In this document: piece by piece, positions 5,223 to 12,994 of the stretch
Layout of the letters: each line of letters opens with the position of its first letter
Numbering within the stretch: the stretch's first letter is position 1
Assembly (NCBI GenBank): GCA_964573115.1
Contig: CAZNIP010000076.1
Location: 1 to 14,807, forward strand
Reading direction: 5' to 3'
Length of the DNA stretch: 14,807 nucleotides
Origin: CAYOID01 sp964573115
GTDB taxonomy: Bacteria; Desulfobacterota; Desulfovibrionia; Desulfovibrionales; Desulfothermaceae
Notes under the pieces: generated by a model
Seen by the model: the letters and a program-made list of their open reading frames with translations, nothing else
Databases searched by the model: none
What the model was told of the DNA's origin: nothing
Translations under genes and position numbers: made by a program

Positions 5223-7975
5223 TCAACTTCGCTGACTTCAGCATCAGACACAAGCTTCTCCTGGTATACTCCCTGCTTTTTCTCCTGGCCTTCAGCCTTG
5301 CCGGGGGGATCATCTACGTCTTTGTCAAGAATCAGATTCGATCCTCCATTGAAACCGAGCTGCAAAGCTCATCCCAGACCCTGCTGAGCATGGTCAGCAA
5401 CTCCGCCGACGTGTCCATCAAGCATCACTTGCGGGCTGTGGCCGAGAAAAACCGGGAGATCGCCGCTCATTTCCACCAGCTGTCCAGGCAGGGTGTGCTG
5501 GGGGAAGCTGAAGCCAAAGAGAGGGCGAAACAGGTCTTCAAGGCCCAGACCATCGGCACGACCGGCTATGTCTATTGTCTCGACAGCGCTGGAACGATCG
5601 TCATGCACCCTCACCAGGCCCTCCTGGGGGCTGATCTGTCCTCCCATGCCTTCATCCGGAAGCAGCTCGAACGGAGGCACGGGTATCTGGAGTACAGCTG
5701 GAAGAACCCAGGAGAAACCGCCTTCCGGGCCAAGGCCCTGTACATGACGGCCTTCGAACCCTGGGACTGGATCATCTCCGCATCCTCGTACCGGGAAGAG
5801 TTCAATGAGCTCGTGAACGTCCAGGATCTCAAGGAGAGCATTCTCTCCCTGCACTTCGGGAAAAGCGGCTACTCCTTTGTCCTGGACTCCAAAGGGAAGC
5901 TGATCATCCATCCGGCCCTGGAAGGTGAAAACATTCTCGAGATCATGACCCCGGCCAACAGGGGAAAGCTCGAGAGACTGGTCCATGAAGAGAGCGGCAC
6001 GATCATCTATCCCTGGCGCAACCCCGGGGAAGAGACCCTACGCCAGAAGATGGTCAACTTCCACGCCATACCGGAATTCGACTGGGTTGTGGCCTCGTCC
6101 ATCTACCTCGATGAGTTCACGACGCCCCTGAGCACTGTGGGGCAGATCATTGCCGCCACCATGGCCATTGTCCTCGTGCTCGTCATTCCCATCACCTCGA
6201 CCATCAGCTCGAGCATCACCAACCCCCTCCAGGAACTCATGTCTCAATTTCACAAAGGGGCCCAGGGGGATCATTCCGTGCGCATGAGACCGAAATCGAG
6301 GGATGAGGTGGGCATGCTCAGCAGGTATTTCAACACCTTCATGGACCACCTCCAGGTTTCCCGACGCCATCTGGAAGCAGAAATCACGGACCGGAAGCTT
6401 GCCGAAGAGTCCATCCGCAAGAGTGAAGTCAAGTACCGGGAACTCGTCCAGAACGCCAACAGCATCATTCTCCGGGTGGACATGCAGGGTCGAATCACCT
6501 TTTTCAACGAGTTCGCCCAGAGTCTCTTCGGCTATCGGGAAGACGAAATCCTTGGCCGGACCAGCCTCGGGACCATCATGCCCGAAACCGATTCCAGAGG
6601 GCAGAGATCCCGGGACATCTTGGAGCTGGTGGCCGGCGAGCCTGAGAGATACCAGTACTGCGAGACAGAAAACATGCGCCGCAACGGTGAGCGCCTGCGG
6701 GTGGCCTGGACCAACAAGGCGGTCCGGAATGCCGGGGGGCAGATCGTCGAAGTCCTGTGCATCGGCCACGACATCACCGAGTCCAGACTGAAGGAGCAGG
6801 AGATGGCCCAGATGCGGCTGTATCTCAAGCACATCGTCGACGCCATGCCCTCGCTCCTGGTCAGTGTGGACCATGAGGAGCGAATCACCCAGTGGAATCG
6901 AGAGGCGACCCGCTTGACCGGAATCGAGCCTGATCAGGCCCAGGGACAGCTCCTGACCCAGACGCTGCCCCAGCTCCAGTCCTATCTCGACCTCCTGCAG
7001 CAAGCCCTGGAAGAGGACCGGACCATCGTGAAGCAAAGGGTCAGGTTCGCCTTTCAGGACGGCGAACACTTCATGGACGTCATGATCTATCCCATTGTCT
7101 TTGAAAACACGGGTGGGGGCGTGATCCGACTCGATGACGTCACGTCGAGGATGCGCATGGAGGAGGTCATGGTCCAGACGGAAAAGATGATGTCCGTGGG
7201 CGGACTGGCTGCCGGCATGGCCCATGAAATCAACAACCCCCTGGGGGGCATCCTGCAGAATGTGCAGAACATCTTTCGAAGGCTCTCAGACGCCCTGCCG
7301 GGGAATCGATCCACGGCCGAAACCCTGGACTTGGATTTTGAGTCCCTGACGGCGTATCTCGAGCAGAGGAACATTTTTCACCTCTTGAACAGGATCAAGG
7401 ACTCAGGCGAGCGGGCGTCCACAATCGTGAACAACATGCTCACCTTCAGCCGGAACAGTCAGTCCCGGAAGCAGCCAGTCAACCTTGCCGGTCTGATCAA
7501 CAAGACCATCGAGCTCGCTGCCCACGATTACGACCTGAAAAAGCGGTACGACTTCCGAAACATCCAGATCGTGCGCCGCTTTGACGATGATCTGCCCCAC
7601 GTCCCCTGCGTGGCCACGGAAATGGAACAGGTCGTGCTCAACCTGCTCCGCAACGCGGCCCAGGCCCTGGCCGAAGGAAAGCTCGGCGGGTCCCGGTCCC
7701 AGATCGTGCTTCGCCTCTCTCAGCAGGACCACTGGGCAGTGATCGAGGTCGAGGACAACGGCCCAGGAATGGACGAGTCCACCAGAAAGAGGGTTTTCGA
7801 ACCTTTTTTTACCACCAAAGAGATTGGCCTGGGGACAGGTCTGGGCCTGTCAGTGGCCTATTTCATCGTCACCAACAATCACAACGGAAGCATTCGAGTG
7901 GAATCCGAACCCGGGTCAGGCACGAGGTTCATCATTTCAGTCCCGATGGCCCGCTATGAATTTGTGGGCCTGTGA
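5219..7975 (+). CDS. Membrane sensor histidine kinase with two Cache modules, HAMP and two PAS domains
   Basis: This 918-residue kinase is the sensor of the two-component pair. A membrane helix (about 11-36) leads into a periplasmic region (37-303) with two Cache modules. Each shows the same pattern: a GYVYCLDSAGTIVMHP-type segment (116-131 and 217-232) and a later WKNPGE/WRNPGE segment. A second helix (about 305-330) is followed by HAMP (325-385), PAS (400-520) and PAS (530-650). The HisKA helix carries H669 in HEINNP. The ATPase domain has the N box (around N812), DNGPGM (846-851) and GLGTGLGLS. The start at 5219 fits AGGGTGGGAA at 5201-5210 and places the membrane helix near the N-terminus. 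The alternative ATG at 5147 has a poorly spaced site. Cache domains of this kind often bind small carboxylates, and the neighbouring uptake genes make acetate or propionate a reasonable guess. Confidence 0.92.
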   Translation: MINFADFSIRHKLLLVYSLLFLLAFSLAGGIIYVFVKNQIRSSIETELQSSSQTLLSMVSNSADVSIKHHLRAVAEKNREIAAHFHQLSRQGVLGEAEAKERAKQVFKAQTIGTTGYVYCLDSAGTIVMHPHQALLGADLSSHAFIRKQLERRHGYLEYSWKNPGETAFRAKALYMTAFEPWDWIISASSYREEFNELVNVQDLKESILSLHFGKSGYSFVLDSKGKLIIHPALEGENILEIMTPANRGKLERLVHEESGTIIYPWRNPGEETLRQKMVNFHAIPEFDWVVASSIYLDEFTTPLSTVGQIIAATMAIVLVLVIPITSTISSSITNPLQELMSQFHKGAQGDHSVRMRPKSRDEVGMLSRYFNTFMDHLQVSRRHLEAEITDRKLAEESIRKSEVKYRELVQNANSIILRVDMQGRITFFNEFAQSLFGYREDEILGRTSLGTIMPETDSRGQRSRDILELVAGEPERYQYCETENMRRNGERLRVAWTNKAVRNAGGQIVEVLCIGHDITESRLKEQEMAQMRLYLKHIVDAMPSLLVSVDHEERITQWNREATRLTGIEPDQAQGQLLTQTLPQLQSYLDLLQQALEEDRTIVKQRVRFAFQDGEHFMDVMIYPIVFENTGGGVIRLDDVTSRMRMEEVMVQTEKMMSVGGLAAGMAHEINNPLGGILQNVQNIFRRLSDALPGNRSTAETLDLDFESLTAYLEQRNIFHLLNRIKDSGERASTIVNNMLTFSRNSQSRKQPVNLAGLINKTIELAAHDYDLKKRYDFRNIQIVRRFDDDLPHVPCVATEMEQVVLNLLRNAAQALAEGKLGGSRSQIVLRLSQQDHWAVIEVEDNGPGMDESTRKRVFEPFFTTKEIGLGTGLGLSVAYFIVTNNHNGSIRVESEPGSGTRFIISVPMARYEFVGL

Positions 7976-7995
7976 GTGAGAAGGGTTGGTCCCAC

Positions 7996-8010
7996 AGGAG
8001 AAGAGGCTTG
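7996..8010 (+). promoter_or_regulatory. Ribosome-binding site deciding a TTG start
   Basis: AGGAGAAGAGG at 7996-8006 precedes TTG at 8008-8010, with seven bases between the AGGAG core and the codon. The competing GTG at 7972 has only a weak GTGGG upstream. The TTG start gives an N-terminus (MSNDQDSQTRLLIIDDD) of normal length for a receiver domain. Confidence 0.6.
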
Positions 8011-9903
8011 AGCAACGACCAGGACAGCCAGACAAGACTGCTCATCATCGACGACGATGCCGTGGTTCGGGAGAGCGTCGCTGTGTACCTCGAAGACAGC
8101 GGTTTTGAGGTCCAGGAAGCCGCAGACGGATTCACCGGACTGGACATGGTTCGCCAGAGCCCGCCCGACCTCCTGCTCCTCGACCTGCGGATGCCCGGTT
8201 TGGACGGACTGGAGGTCCTGACCGAAACGACCCGGGACGTCAAGGACATGCCGGTCATCGTCATCACCGGGGTGGGGGTCCTCCAGGATGCGGTCACCGC
8301 CATTCGTCACGGTGCTTTTGATTTCATCACCAAGCCCATCGCAGATATGGCCGTGCTCGAGCATTCCATCTGCAACGCCCTCGAGCAGGTGCGTTTGAAA
8401 CACGAAAATGAGACCTACCGCGGCCATCTCGAGCAGGAGGTGTCCAGGCAGACCAAGGCCCTGCAAGAGAGGAGCGCCGAGCTGGAGCAGGCCAATGCCC
8501 AGCTGAGCGAGGAGGTCCTTCAGCGCCGGCATTCTGAGGATGCCCATCGACGCAGCGAGGAGCAGCTGCGGGAGATCATCAACTTCTTTGAAGGCTTTAT
8601 CTTCACCTGCGACACTGAAGGCCAGGTCCTGTTCATGAACGAGAAGCTGAGAAAGCACTGCGGTGCTGGAGCAGGGCCGCGCCGCTGCCACGGAGTGATC
8701 TGCGGACAGGAACAGACCTGCACATGGTGTCGGCGTAGCGGCGTTTTTCAGGGTCGCACCGTGCGGACGGAGTTCTTCAACCCCAAAGACCAGCGGTGGT
8801 TCCATGTCATCCACTCGCCGATCTGGGACAGTCAGTCCAGGGTGATCAAGAGTCAGACCATCATGATCGACATCACGGAACGCAAGCAGGCGGAGGACAG
8901 CCTGAAACAGAGCGAGGCCAAATGGCGAGAGCAGAGCAGGCGACTGCAGTCCTGCATGCGCGGGTCAAACCGGTTCATGGACATTGTCGGCAAGAGCGAA
9001 GCCATGCACAAGGTCTACGAAGCCATGCTCAAAGCGGCCAACTCCAGCGCGCACGTGATCATCTACGGTGAATCCGGAACCGGCAAGGAAATGGTGGCCA
9101 AAACGATCCACAAGCTCAGCGACCGCGGGGAAAAGCAGTTTGTGACCGTGAACTGCGGGGCTCTGCCGGAGAACCTGGTTGAAAGCGAATTCTTTGGATA
9201 CGTGAAAGGGGCATTCACAGGTGCCGTGACGGACAAGCAGGGCTACCTCAGCGCTGCTGATGGCGGAACGCTCTTCATGGACGAAGTGGGAGAGCTGAAC
9301 CTGAACATGCAGGTCAAGCTGTTGCGGGCCATCGAGGGCCAGGGCTACACCCCTCTGGGCAGCCGTGAAGCCAGGCAGACCGACCTGCGCATCATTGCCG
9401 CCACGAACAGGGATTTGACCCAGCTCCTGCAGTCTGGACAGATGCGAAAGGACTTCTTTTACCGGATTCACGTCATCCCGATCACCCTTCCCCCGCTGCG
9501 CGACCGCTCTGAAGACATTCCCCTCCTGGTCCATCATTTCCTGCAGCGCACCAGCGGGGGCTCCAGGCCGGCAGCACTGTCCCCTGCCGTCCTGCAGACC
9601 ATGATGAAGCACGACTGGCCTGGAAATGTCCGCGAGCTGCAGAACACCATCCATCGCTACCTGGCCCTGGAGCAGATCGACTTTCTGGAAACGGAAGCCG
9701 ATCCCCCCTCTCCTGACCGGCATGGTTCACTCCAGGGCGACCCTCAAACCTCGAAACTCCAGGAGGTTCTCAACGACCGGGAAAGGGCCCATATCGAGGA
9801 GGTCCTGAAGCAGACCCGGTGGCATCGATCCAGAGCGGCAGAAGTCCTGGGCATCGATCGCAGGACCCTGTTTCGGAAGATGAAGACTCATGGACTGTGC
9901 TGA
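8008..9903 (+). CDS. NtrC-type sigma-54-dependent response regulator with a cysteine-bearing PAS domain
   Basis: This 631-residue regulator should receive phosphate from the kinase encoded just upstream and activate sigma-54 promoters. The receiver domain (about 10-125) has D15-D17, phospho-acceptor D59, T87 and K109. A coiled coil (about 135-190) leads to a PAS domain (186-295). The AAA+ domain has Walker A GESGTGKE (354-361), the sigma-54 contact loop GAFTGA (401-406) and Walker B with D425-E426. The C-terminal Fis-type helix-turn-helix (about 588-630) binds DNA. The PAS contains C218, C227, C232, C238 and C241. The TTG at 8008 is preferred because AGGAG at 7996-8000 is seven bases away. 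A GTG at 7972, overlapping the kinase stop as GTGA, is the alternative and adds 12 residues. Confidence 0.92.
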   Translation: MSNDQDSQTRLLIIDDDAVVRESVAVYLEDSGFEVQEAADGFTGLDMVRQSPPDLLLLDLRMPGLDGLEVLTETTRDVKDMPVIVITGVGVLQDAVTAIRHGAFDFITKPIADMAVLEHSICNALEQVRLKHENETYRGHLEQEVSRQTKALQERSAELEQANAQLSEEVLQRRHSEDAHRRSEEQLREIINFFEGFIFTCDTEGQVLFMNEKLRKHCGAGAGPRRCHGVICGQEQTCTWCRRSGVFQGRTVRTEFFNPKDQRWFHVIHSPIWDSQSRVIKSQTIMIDITERKQAEDSLKQSEAKWREQSRRLQSCMRGSNRFMDIVGKSEAMHKVYEAMLKAANSSAHVIIYGESGTGKEMVAKTIHKLSDRGEKQFVTVNCGALPENLVESEFFGYVKGAFTGAVTDKQGYLSAADGGTLFMDEVGELNLNMQVKLLRAIEGQGYTPLGSREARQTDLRIIAATNRDLTQLLQSGQMRKDFFYRIHVIPITLPPLRDRSEDIPLLVHHFLQRTSGGSRPAALSPAVLQTMMKHDWPGNVRELQNTIHRYLALEQIDFLETEADPPSPDRHGSLQGDPQTSKLQEVLNDRERAHIEEVLKQTRWHRSRAAEVLGIDRRTLFRKMKTHGLC

Positions 9904-10006
9904 CACAAAGTGAGACATTGCTGTCCCAACAGACCGATTCCCCTGTCCTGCCTGGCCTGACGAAACCCAGTGCCTCACTCTACAGGAGACCGCCAGCCCC
10001 GCCCTG

Positions 10007-10025
10007 GAGGCCCGGCAGCCTCTTT
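10007..10025 (+). terminator. Weak intrinsic terminator after the sensor operon
   Basis: GAGGC (10007-10011) pairs with GCCTC (10018-10022) around a 6-nt loop and is followed by TTT. The stem is short and the T-run only three, so termination would be partial at best. It lies about 100 bases past the response-regulator stop. Confidence 0.3.
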
Positions 10026-10139
10026 GTACTTCCAAGATCCTCATTTTATTTCCTTTCAGCCACGGCTGACTGATGTCTTTCGCCGCCATGGTCCTCCTCT
10101 GTGCGCATCGATGCTGTGACAGACCTGTCCCAGCCCCGC

Positions 10140-10169
10140 TTTCCGGAATGAGTCAACAACTCATGGAAA
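10140..10169. promoter_or_regulatory. Inverted-repeat candidate binding site for the sigma-54 activator
   Basis: ATGAGT (10148-10153) and ACTCAT (10159-10164) form a perfect dyad around CAACA. Outer arms TTTCC (10140-10144) and GGAAA (10165-10169) also match, with three extra bases on the left. The centre, near 10156, is about 41 bp upstream of the -24 element, roughly -66 from the expected start site. That is rather close but possible for an NtrC-type activator. Confidence 0.45.
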
Positions 10170-10196
10170 TACCTGGCTTATGACAGGGCATGGCGC

Positions 10197-10212
10197 TGGA
10201 ACAGTCCTTGCT
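10197..10212 (+). promoter_or_regulatory. Sigma-54 (-24/-12) promoter
   Basis: TGGAACA at 10197-10203 and TTGCT at 10208-10212 place GG and GC exactly 10 bp apart, as in the consensus TGGCACG-N4-TTGCA. Transcription would start near 10223, about 70 bases before the acyl-CoA synthetase ATG. The response regulator encoded directly upstream has the GAFTGA loop needed to activate such a promoter, which supports the call. Confidence 0.7.
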
Positions 10213-10293
10213 TCCTGCAGGCATCAGCGGTCCTGTAGAGTGCGGGGCGTGAACAGTTGTCGATGCAGAAAAACACGTCAAGGAGGACAGACG

Positions 10294-12201
10294 ATGTCAA
10301 ACGCGTATGACCGGGAATATCAGCGCTCGATTGAAGATCCGGAAGGATTCTGGGGTGAAAAGGCGGAAGACTGTCACTGGTTCAAGCGCTGGGACAAGGT
10401 CCTGGATGACTCCAACAAGCCATTCTACCGCTGGTTCAAGGGTGCCGAGGTCAACACCTGCTACAATGCCCTGGATCTGCATGTGGACAGCGGCCGTGGC
10501 GATCAGCCCGCCCTGATCCATGACAGTCCGGTCACCGACTCCATCACCACCTTCACCTACAGGGAGCTGCGAGACCTGACGGCCACATTCGCCGGGGCCC
10601 TGGCCGACCAGGGCGTGGGCAAGGGCGATCGGGTCATCATCTACATGCCGATGATTCCCGAGGCGGCCATGGCCATGCTGGCCTGCGCCAGGCTCGGGGC
10701 CATCCATTCCGTGGTCTTTGGCGGTTTTGCCGCCAACGAGCTGGCCACGCGCATCGACGACGCCAAGCCCAAGGCCATTGTGTCCACCTCCTGCGGAATC
10801 GAAGGAAGCCGGATCATCGAGTACAAGCCTCTTCTGGACAAGGCCATCGACCTGTCCACCCACAAGCCGGACAGCTGCGTCATTTTCCAGAGGCCGATGC
10901 ACACGGCCGAGCTGATTTCCGGTCGGGACCTGGACTGGGACGACGTCATGGCCGCGGCCTCCCCGCACGACTGCGTGCCGGTCAAGGCCACCGACCCCCT
11001 GTACATCCTGTACACCTCCGGGACCACAGGACAGCCCAAAGGGGTTGTCCGCGACAACGGCGGACACCTCGTGGCCCTGAAGTGGACCATGAATGCCATC
11101 TACAACGTGGACGCGGGTGACGTCTTCTGGGCCGCTTCGGACATCGGCTGGGTGGTTGGCCATTCCTACATCATCTACGCACCCCTGTTCAAAGGCTGCA
11201 CGAGCATCATGTTCGAGGGCAAGCCTGTGGGCACCCCTGACGCCGGAGTTTTCTGGCGGGTCATCTCCCAGCACGGGGTCAAATCCATGTTCACGGCACC
11301 CACAGCCTTTCGGGCCATCAAGCAGCGCGACCCCCAGGCAGAGCTGCTCAAAAACCACGACCTGTCCAACTTCAACATCCTCTTCCTGGCCGGTGAACGC
11401 ACCGACCCTGACACCCTGCACTGGGCCGAGAAGCACCTCCAGGTGCCGGTCATCGATCACTGGTGGCAGACCGAGACGGCCTGGGCCATTGCCGCCAACT
11501 GCATGGGCCTGCACCAGTTTCCGGTCAAAGCCGGTTCACCCACCAAACCAGCTCCGGGGTGGAACCTGCATGTCCTGGATCCAGACTCCAAGCCCCTGTC
11601 TCCAGGGGAAATCGGAACACTGGCCGTGAAGCTGCCCCTGCCCCCTGGGGCTTTGCCCACCCTGTGGCAGAACGACCAGGGCTTTGTCCAGAAATACCTC
11701 TCAGAGTTTCCTGGGTACTACACCACGGCCGATGCGGGGTTCATGGACGAGGACAACTATGTCTTTGTCATGTCCCGCACCGACGACATCATCAATGTGG
11801 CCGGACACCGCCTGTCCACTGGGGCCATGGAAGAGGTCCTGGCGGAACATCCGGATGTGGCCGAGTGCGCTGTGGTCGGGGTCGAAGACGATCTCAAGGG
11901 CCAGATCCCGGTTGGCTTTCTGGTCCTGAGCGCCGGTGTGGACAGGGATGAGTCAGAAATTGAAAAAGAGTGCATCGCTCTGGTCAGAGACCGGATCGGC
12001 CCGGTTGCCGCCTTCAAGCACGCCTCGGTGGTCACCCGGCTGCCCAAGACCAGATCGGGCAAGGTCCTGCGGGGCACGATCCAGAAGATTGCCGACAACA
12101 AAGAGTACAAGATCCCGGCCACCATCGACGATCCTGACATTCTGACCGAGATGGAGGAGAGCCTGGCCAAGATCGGCTACGGCAAGGTCAAGACATCGTG
12201 A
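10294..12201 (+). CDS. AMP-forming short-chain acyl-CoA synthetase (PrpE/ACSS3-like; acetate or propionate)
   Basis: This 635-residue cytoplasmic enzyme joins a short fatty acid to CoA through an acyl-adenylate. The whole length aligns by eye with propionyl-CoA synthetase PrpE: a YQRSIEDPEGFW N-terminus, YMPMIPEA, ACARLGAIHSVVFGGFA, the ATP-binding YTSGTTGQPKGV, SDIGWVVGHSYI, WWQTET and RTDDIINVAGHRL. The C-terminal PKTRSGK carries the catalytic lysine that Pat-type acetyltransferases modify in this family. The TIDDP ending is also typical of PrpE/ACSS3. Length matches PrpE (about 630). The start follows AAGGAGG at 10280-10286. The gene sits 70 bases behind a sigma-54 promoter and ahead of a SatP transporter, so it likely activates acetate or propionate imported by SatP. 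Family resemblance favours propionate and the neighbouring transporter favours acetate; both may be used. Confidence 0.9.
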   Translation: MSNAYDREYQRSIEDPEGFWGEKAEDCHWFKRWDKVLDDSNKPFYRWFKGAEVNTCYNALDLHVDSGRGDQPALIHDSPVTDSITTFTYRELRDLTATFAGALADQGVGKGDRVIIYMPMIPEAAMAMLACARLGAIHSVVFGGFAANELATRIDDAKPKAIVSTSCGIEGSRIIEYKPLLDKAIDLSTHKPDSCVIFQRPMHTAELISGRDLDWDDVMAAASPHDCVPVKATDPLYILYTSGTTGQPKGVVRDNGGHLVALKWTMNAIYNVDAGDVFWAASDIGWVVGHSYIIYAPLFKGCTSIMFEGKPVGTPDAGVFWRVISQHGVKSMFTAPTAFRAIKQRDPQAELLKNHDLSNFNILFLAGERTDPDTLHWAEKHLQVPVIDHWWQTETAWAIAANCMGLHQFPVKAGSPTKPAPGWNLHVLDPDSKPLSPGEIGTLAVKLPLPPGALPTLWQNDQGFVQKYLSEFPGYYTTADAGFMDEDNYVFVMSRTDDIINVAGHRLSTGAMEEVLAEHPDVAECAVVGVEDDLKGQIPVGFLVLSAGVDRDESEIEKECIALVRDRIGPVAAFKHASVVTRLPKTRSGKVLRGTIQKIADNKEYKIPATIDDPDILTEMEESLAKIGYGKVKTS

Positions 12202-12293
12202 TCGATGATGCGGCTGCAGAAGCCCGGAAACTGCCGCTCGTGTCCTGTCTGATCGCGAAGAGTGCAGACAACGTTTCATCACTTTTTACTTGA

Positions 12294-12326
12294 GAATTCA
12301 GCTTTGTCCCTGTCAAAGCTGAATTC
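12294..12326 (+). promoter_or_regulatory. Perfect 13-bp stem-loop in the leader of the transporter gene
   Basis: GAATTCAGCTTTG (12294-12306) pairs perfectly with CAAAGCTGAATTC (12314-12326) around a 7-nt loop. No T-run follows on either strand, so it is not a standard terminator. It ends seven bases before the AAGGAGG ribosome-binding site. CCTC at 12329-12332 could also pair with GAGG at 12336-12339. Likely roles are mRNA processing or stability, or tuning of transporter translation within the operon. Confidence 0.6.
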
Positions 12327-12345
12327 CACCTCAAGGAGGACCAAC

Positions 12346-12915
12346 ATGACCCAGGCAGCTTCGCCCAAAGGAAACCCGGCCGTGGTCGGTCTTGCGGGAT
12401 TCGGCATCACGACCATGCTCCTGCAGTTCCACAACGTCGGCTGGTGCGATGTCGGACCGATCATCTCCATGGCCTTCATCTTCGGGGGCCTGACCCAGCT
12501 CATCGCCGGATATCTGGAGTTCAACGTGAACAACAACTTCGGCTTCAGCGCCTTCTGCTCCTATGGGGCATTCTGGATCGCCCTGGGCATCATCTTCATG
12601 CTCAACCACTTCAACATCTATCATTCCAGCACTACAGATGTGGGCTGGTTCCTGGTCAGCTGGACCCTGTACACCTTTATCATGTGGTTCCCGGCCATGC
12701 GCATTCACAGCGCCATGGCCATCACCTTCACCCTGCTGCTCATCGGCTTCATCCTGCTGGACATCGCTCATTTCGGGTATCCGCAGTTCACCGTGATCGC
12801 GGGGTACGAGCTCATGCTCTGCGCCGCTTCGGCCCTGTACATGATGGCCCATGTCATCTATGCTCAGGTCTTCGGCCGCGATGTGCTCCCAGTGGGCAAG
12901 CCCTGGATCAGTTAA
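12346..12915 (+). CDS. satP: Acetate/succinate transporter, GPR1/FUN34/YaaH (SatP) family
   Basis: This 189-residue inner-membrane protein matches E. coli SatP (188 residues) across its length. It has an NPAVVGLAGFGITTMLL start (family NPAPLGL motif), the glycine-rich GGLTQLIAGYLEF segment, FGFSAFCSYGAFW, and an FGRDVLPVGKPW ending. About six membrane helices are visible. Family members carry acetate and, more slowly, succinate, together with protons. The start has AAGGAGG at 12333-12339, almost identical to the leader of the acyl-CoA synthetase. I found no sigma-54 motif in the 144-bp gap, so it is probably co-transcribed with the synthetase, with expression tuned by the stem-loop. Together the two genes would import and activate a short-chain acid. 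Confidence 0.92.
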   Translation: MTQAASPKGNPAVVGLAGFGITTMLLQFHNVGWCDVGPIISMAFIFGGLTQLIAGYLEFNVNNNFGFSAFCSYGAFWIALGIIFMLNHFNIYHSSTTDVGWFLVSWTLYTFIMWFPAMRIHSAMAITFTLLLIGFILLDIAHFGYPQFTVIAGYELMLCAASALYMMAHVIYAQVFGRDVLPVGKPWIS

Positions 12916-12994
12916 CGTGATCGTCTCCATCAACTCTTTTATCCAGATGAAGACGCTTCGACACGGGAGCGGCTTCATGACCAGGAGGTGCATC

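Larger units (their letters stand above)
9904..10293. other. Regulatory intergenic region upstream of the acyl-CoA synthetase operon
   Basis: These 390 bases have no convincing gene. In order they hold a weak terminator-like hairpin (10007-10025), a short inverted repeat GACAG-AC-CTGTC (10118-10129), a larger interrupted inverted repeat (10140-10169), a sigma-54 promoter (10197-10212) and the AAGGAGG ribosome-binding site (10280-10286). The arrangement, with activator sites upstream of a -24/-12 promoter, is what a sigma-54-dependent operon needs. Confidence 0.6.

Noticed and set aside
6038..7225. Long antisense open frame opposite the kinase (395 codons)
   Set aside because: It is a shadow of a GC-rich gene: the opposite strand encodes clear HAMP, PAS and HisKA motifs, and the antisense product is His/Gly/Asp-rich without any domain.
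10297..11514. Long antisense open frame opposite the acyl-CoA synthetase (405 codons)
   Set aside because: Same reason: a shadow of a strongly conserved coding region with no recognisable protein features.
12202..12293. Search for a second sigma-54 promoter directly before satP
   Set aside because: No GG-N10-GC arrangement with acceptable flanks was found, so co-transcription with the synthetase is the simpler reading.
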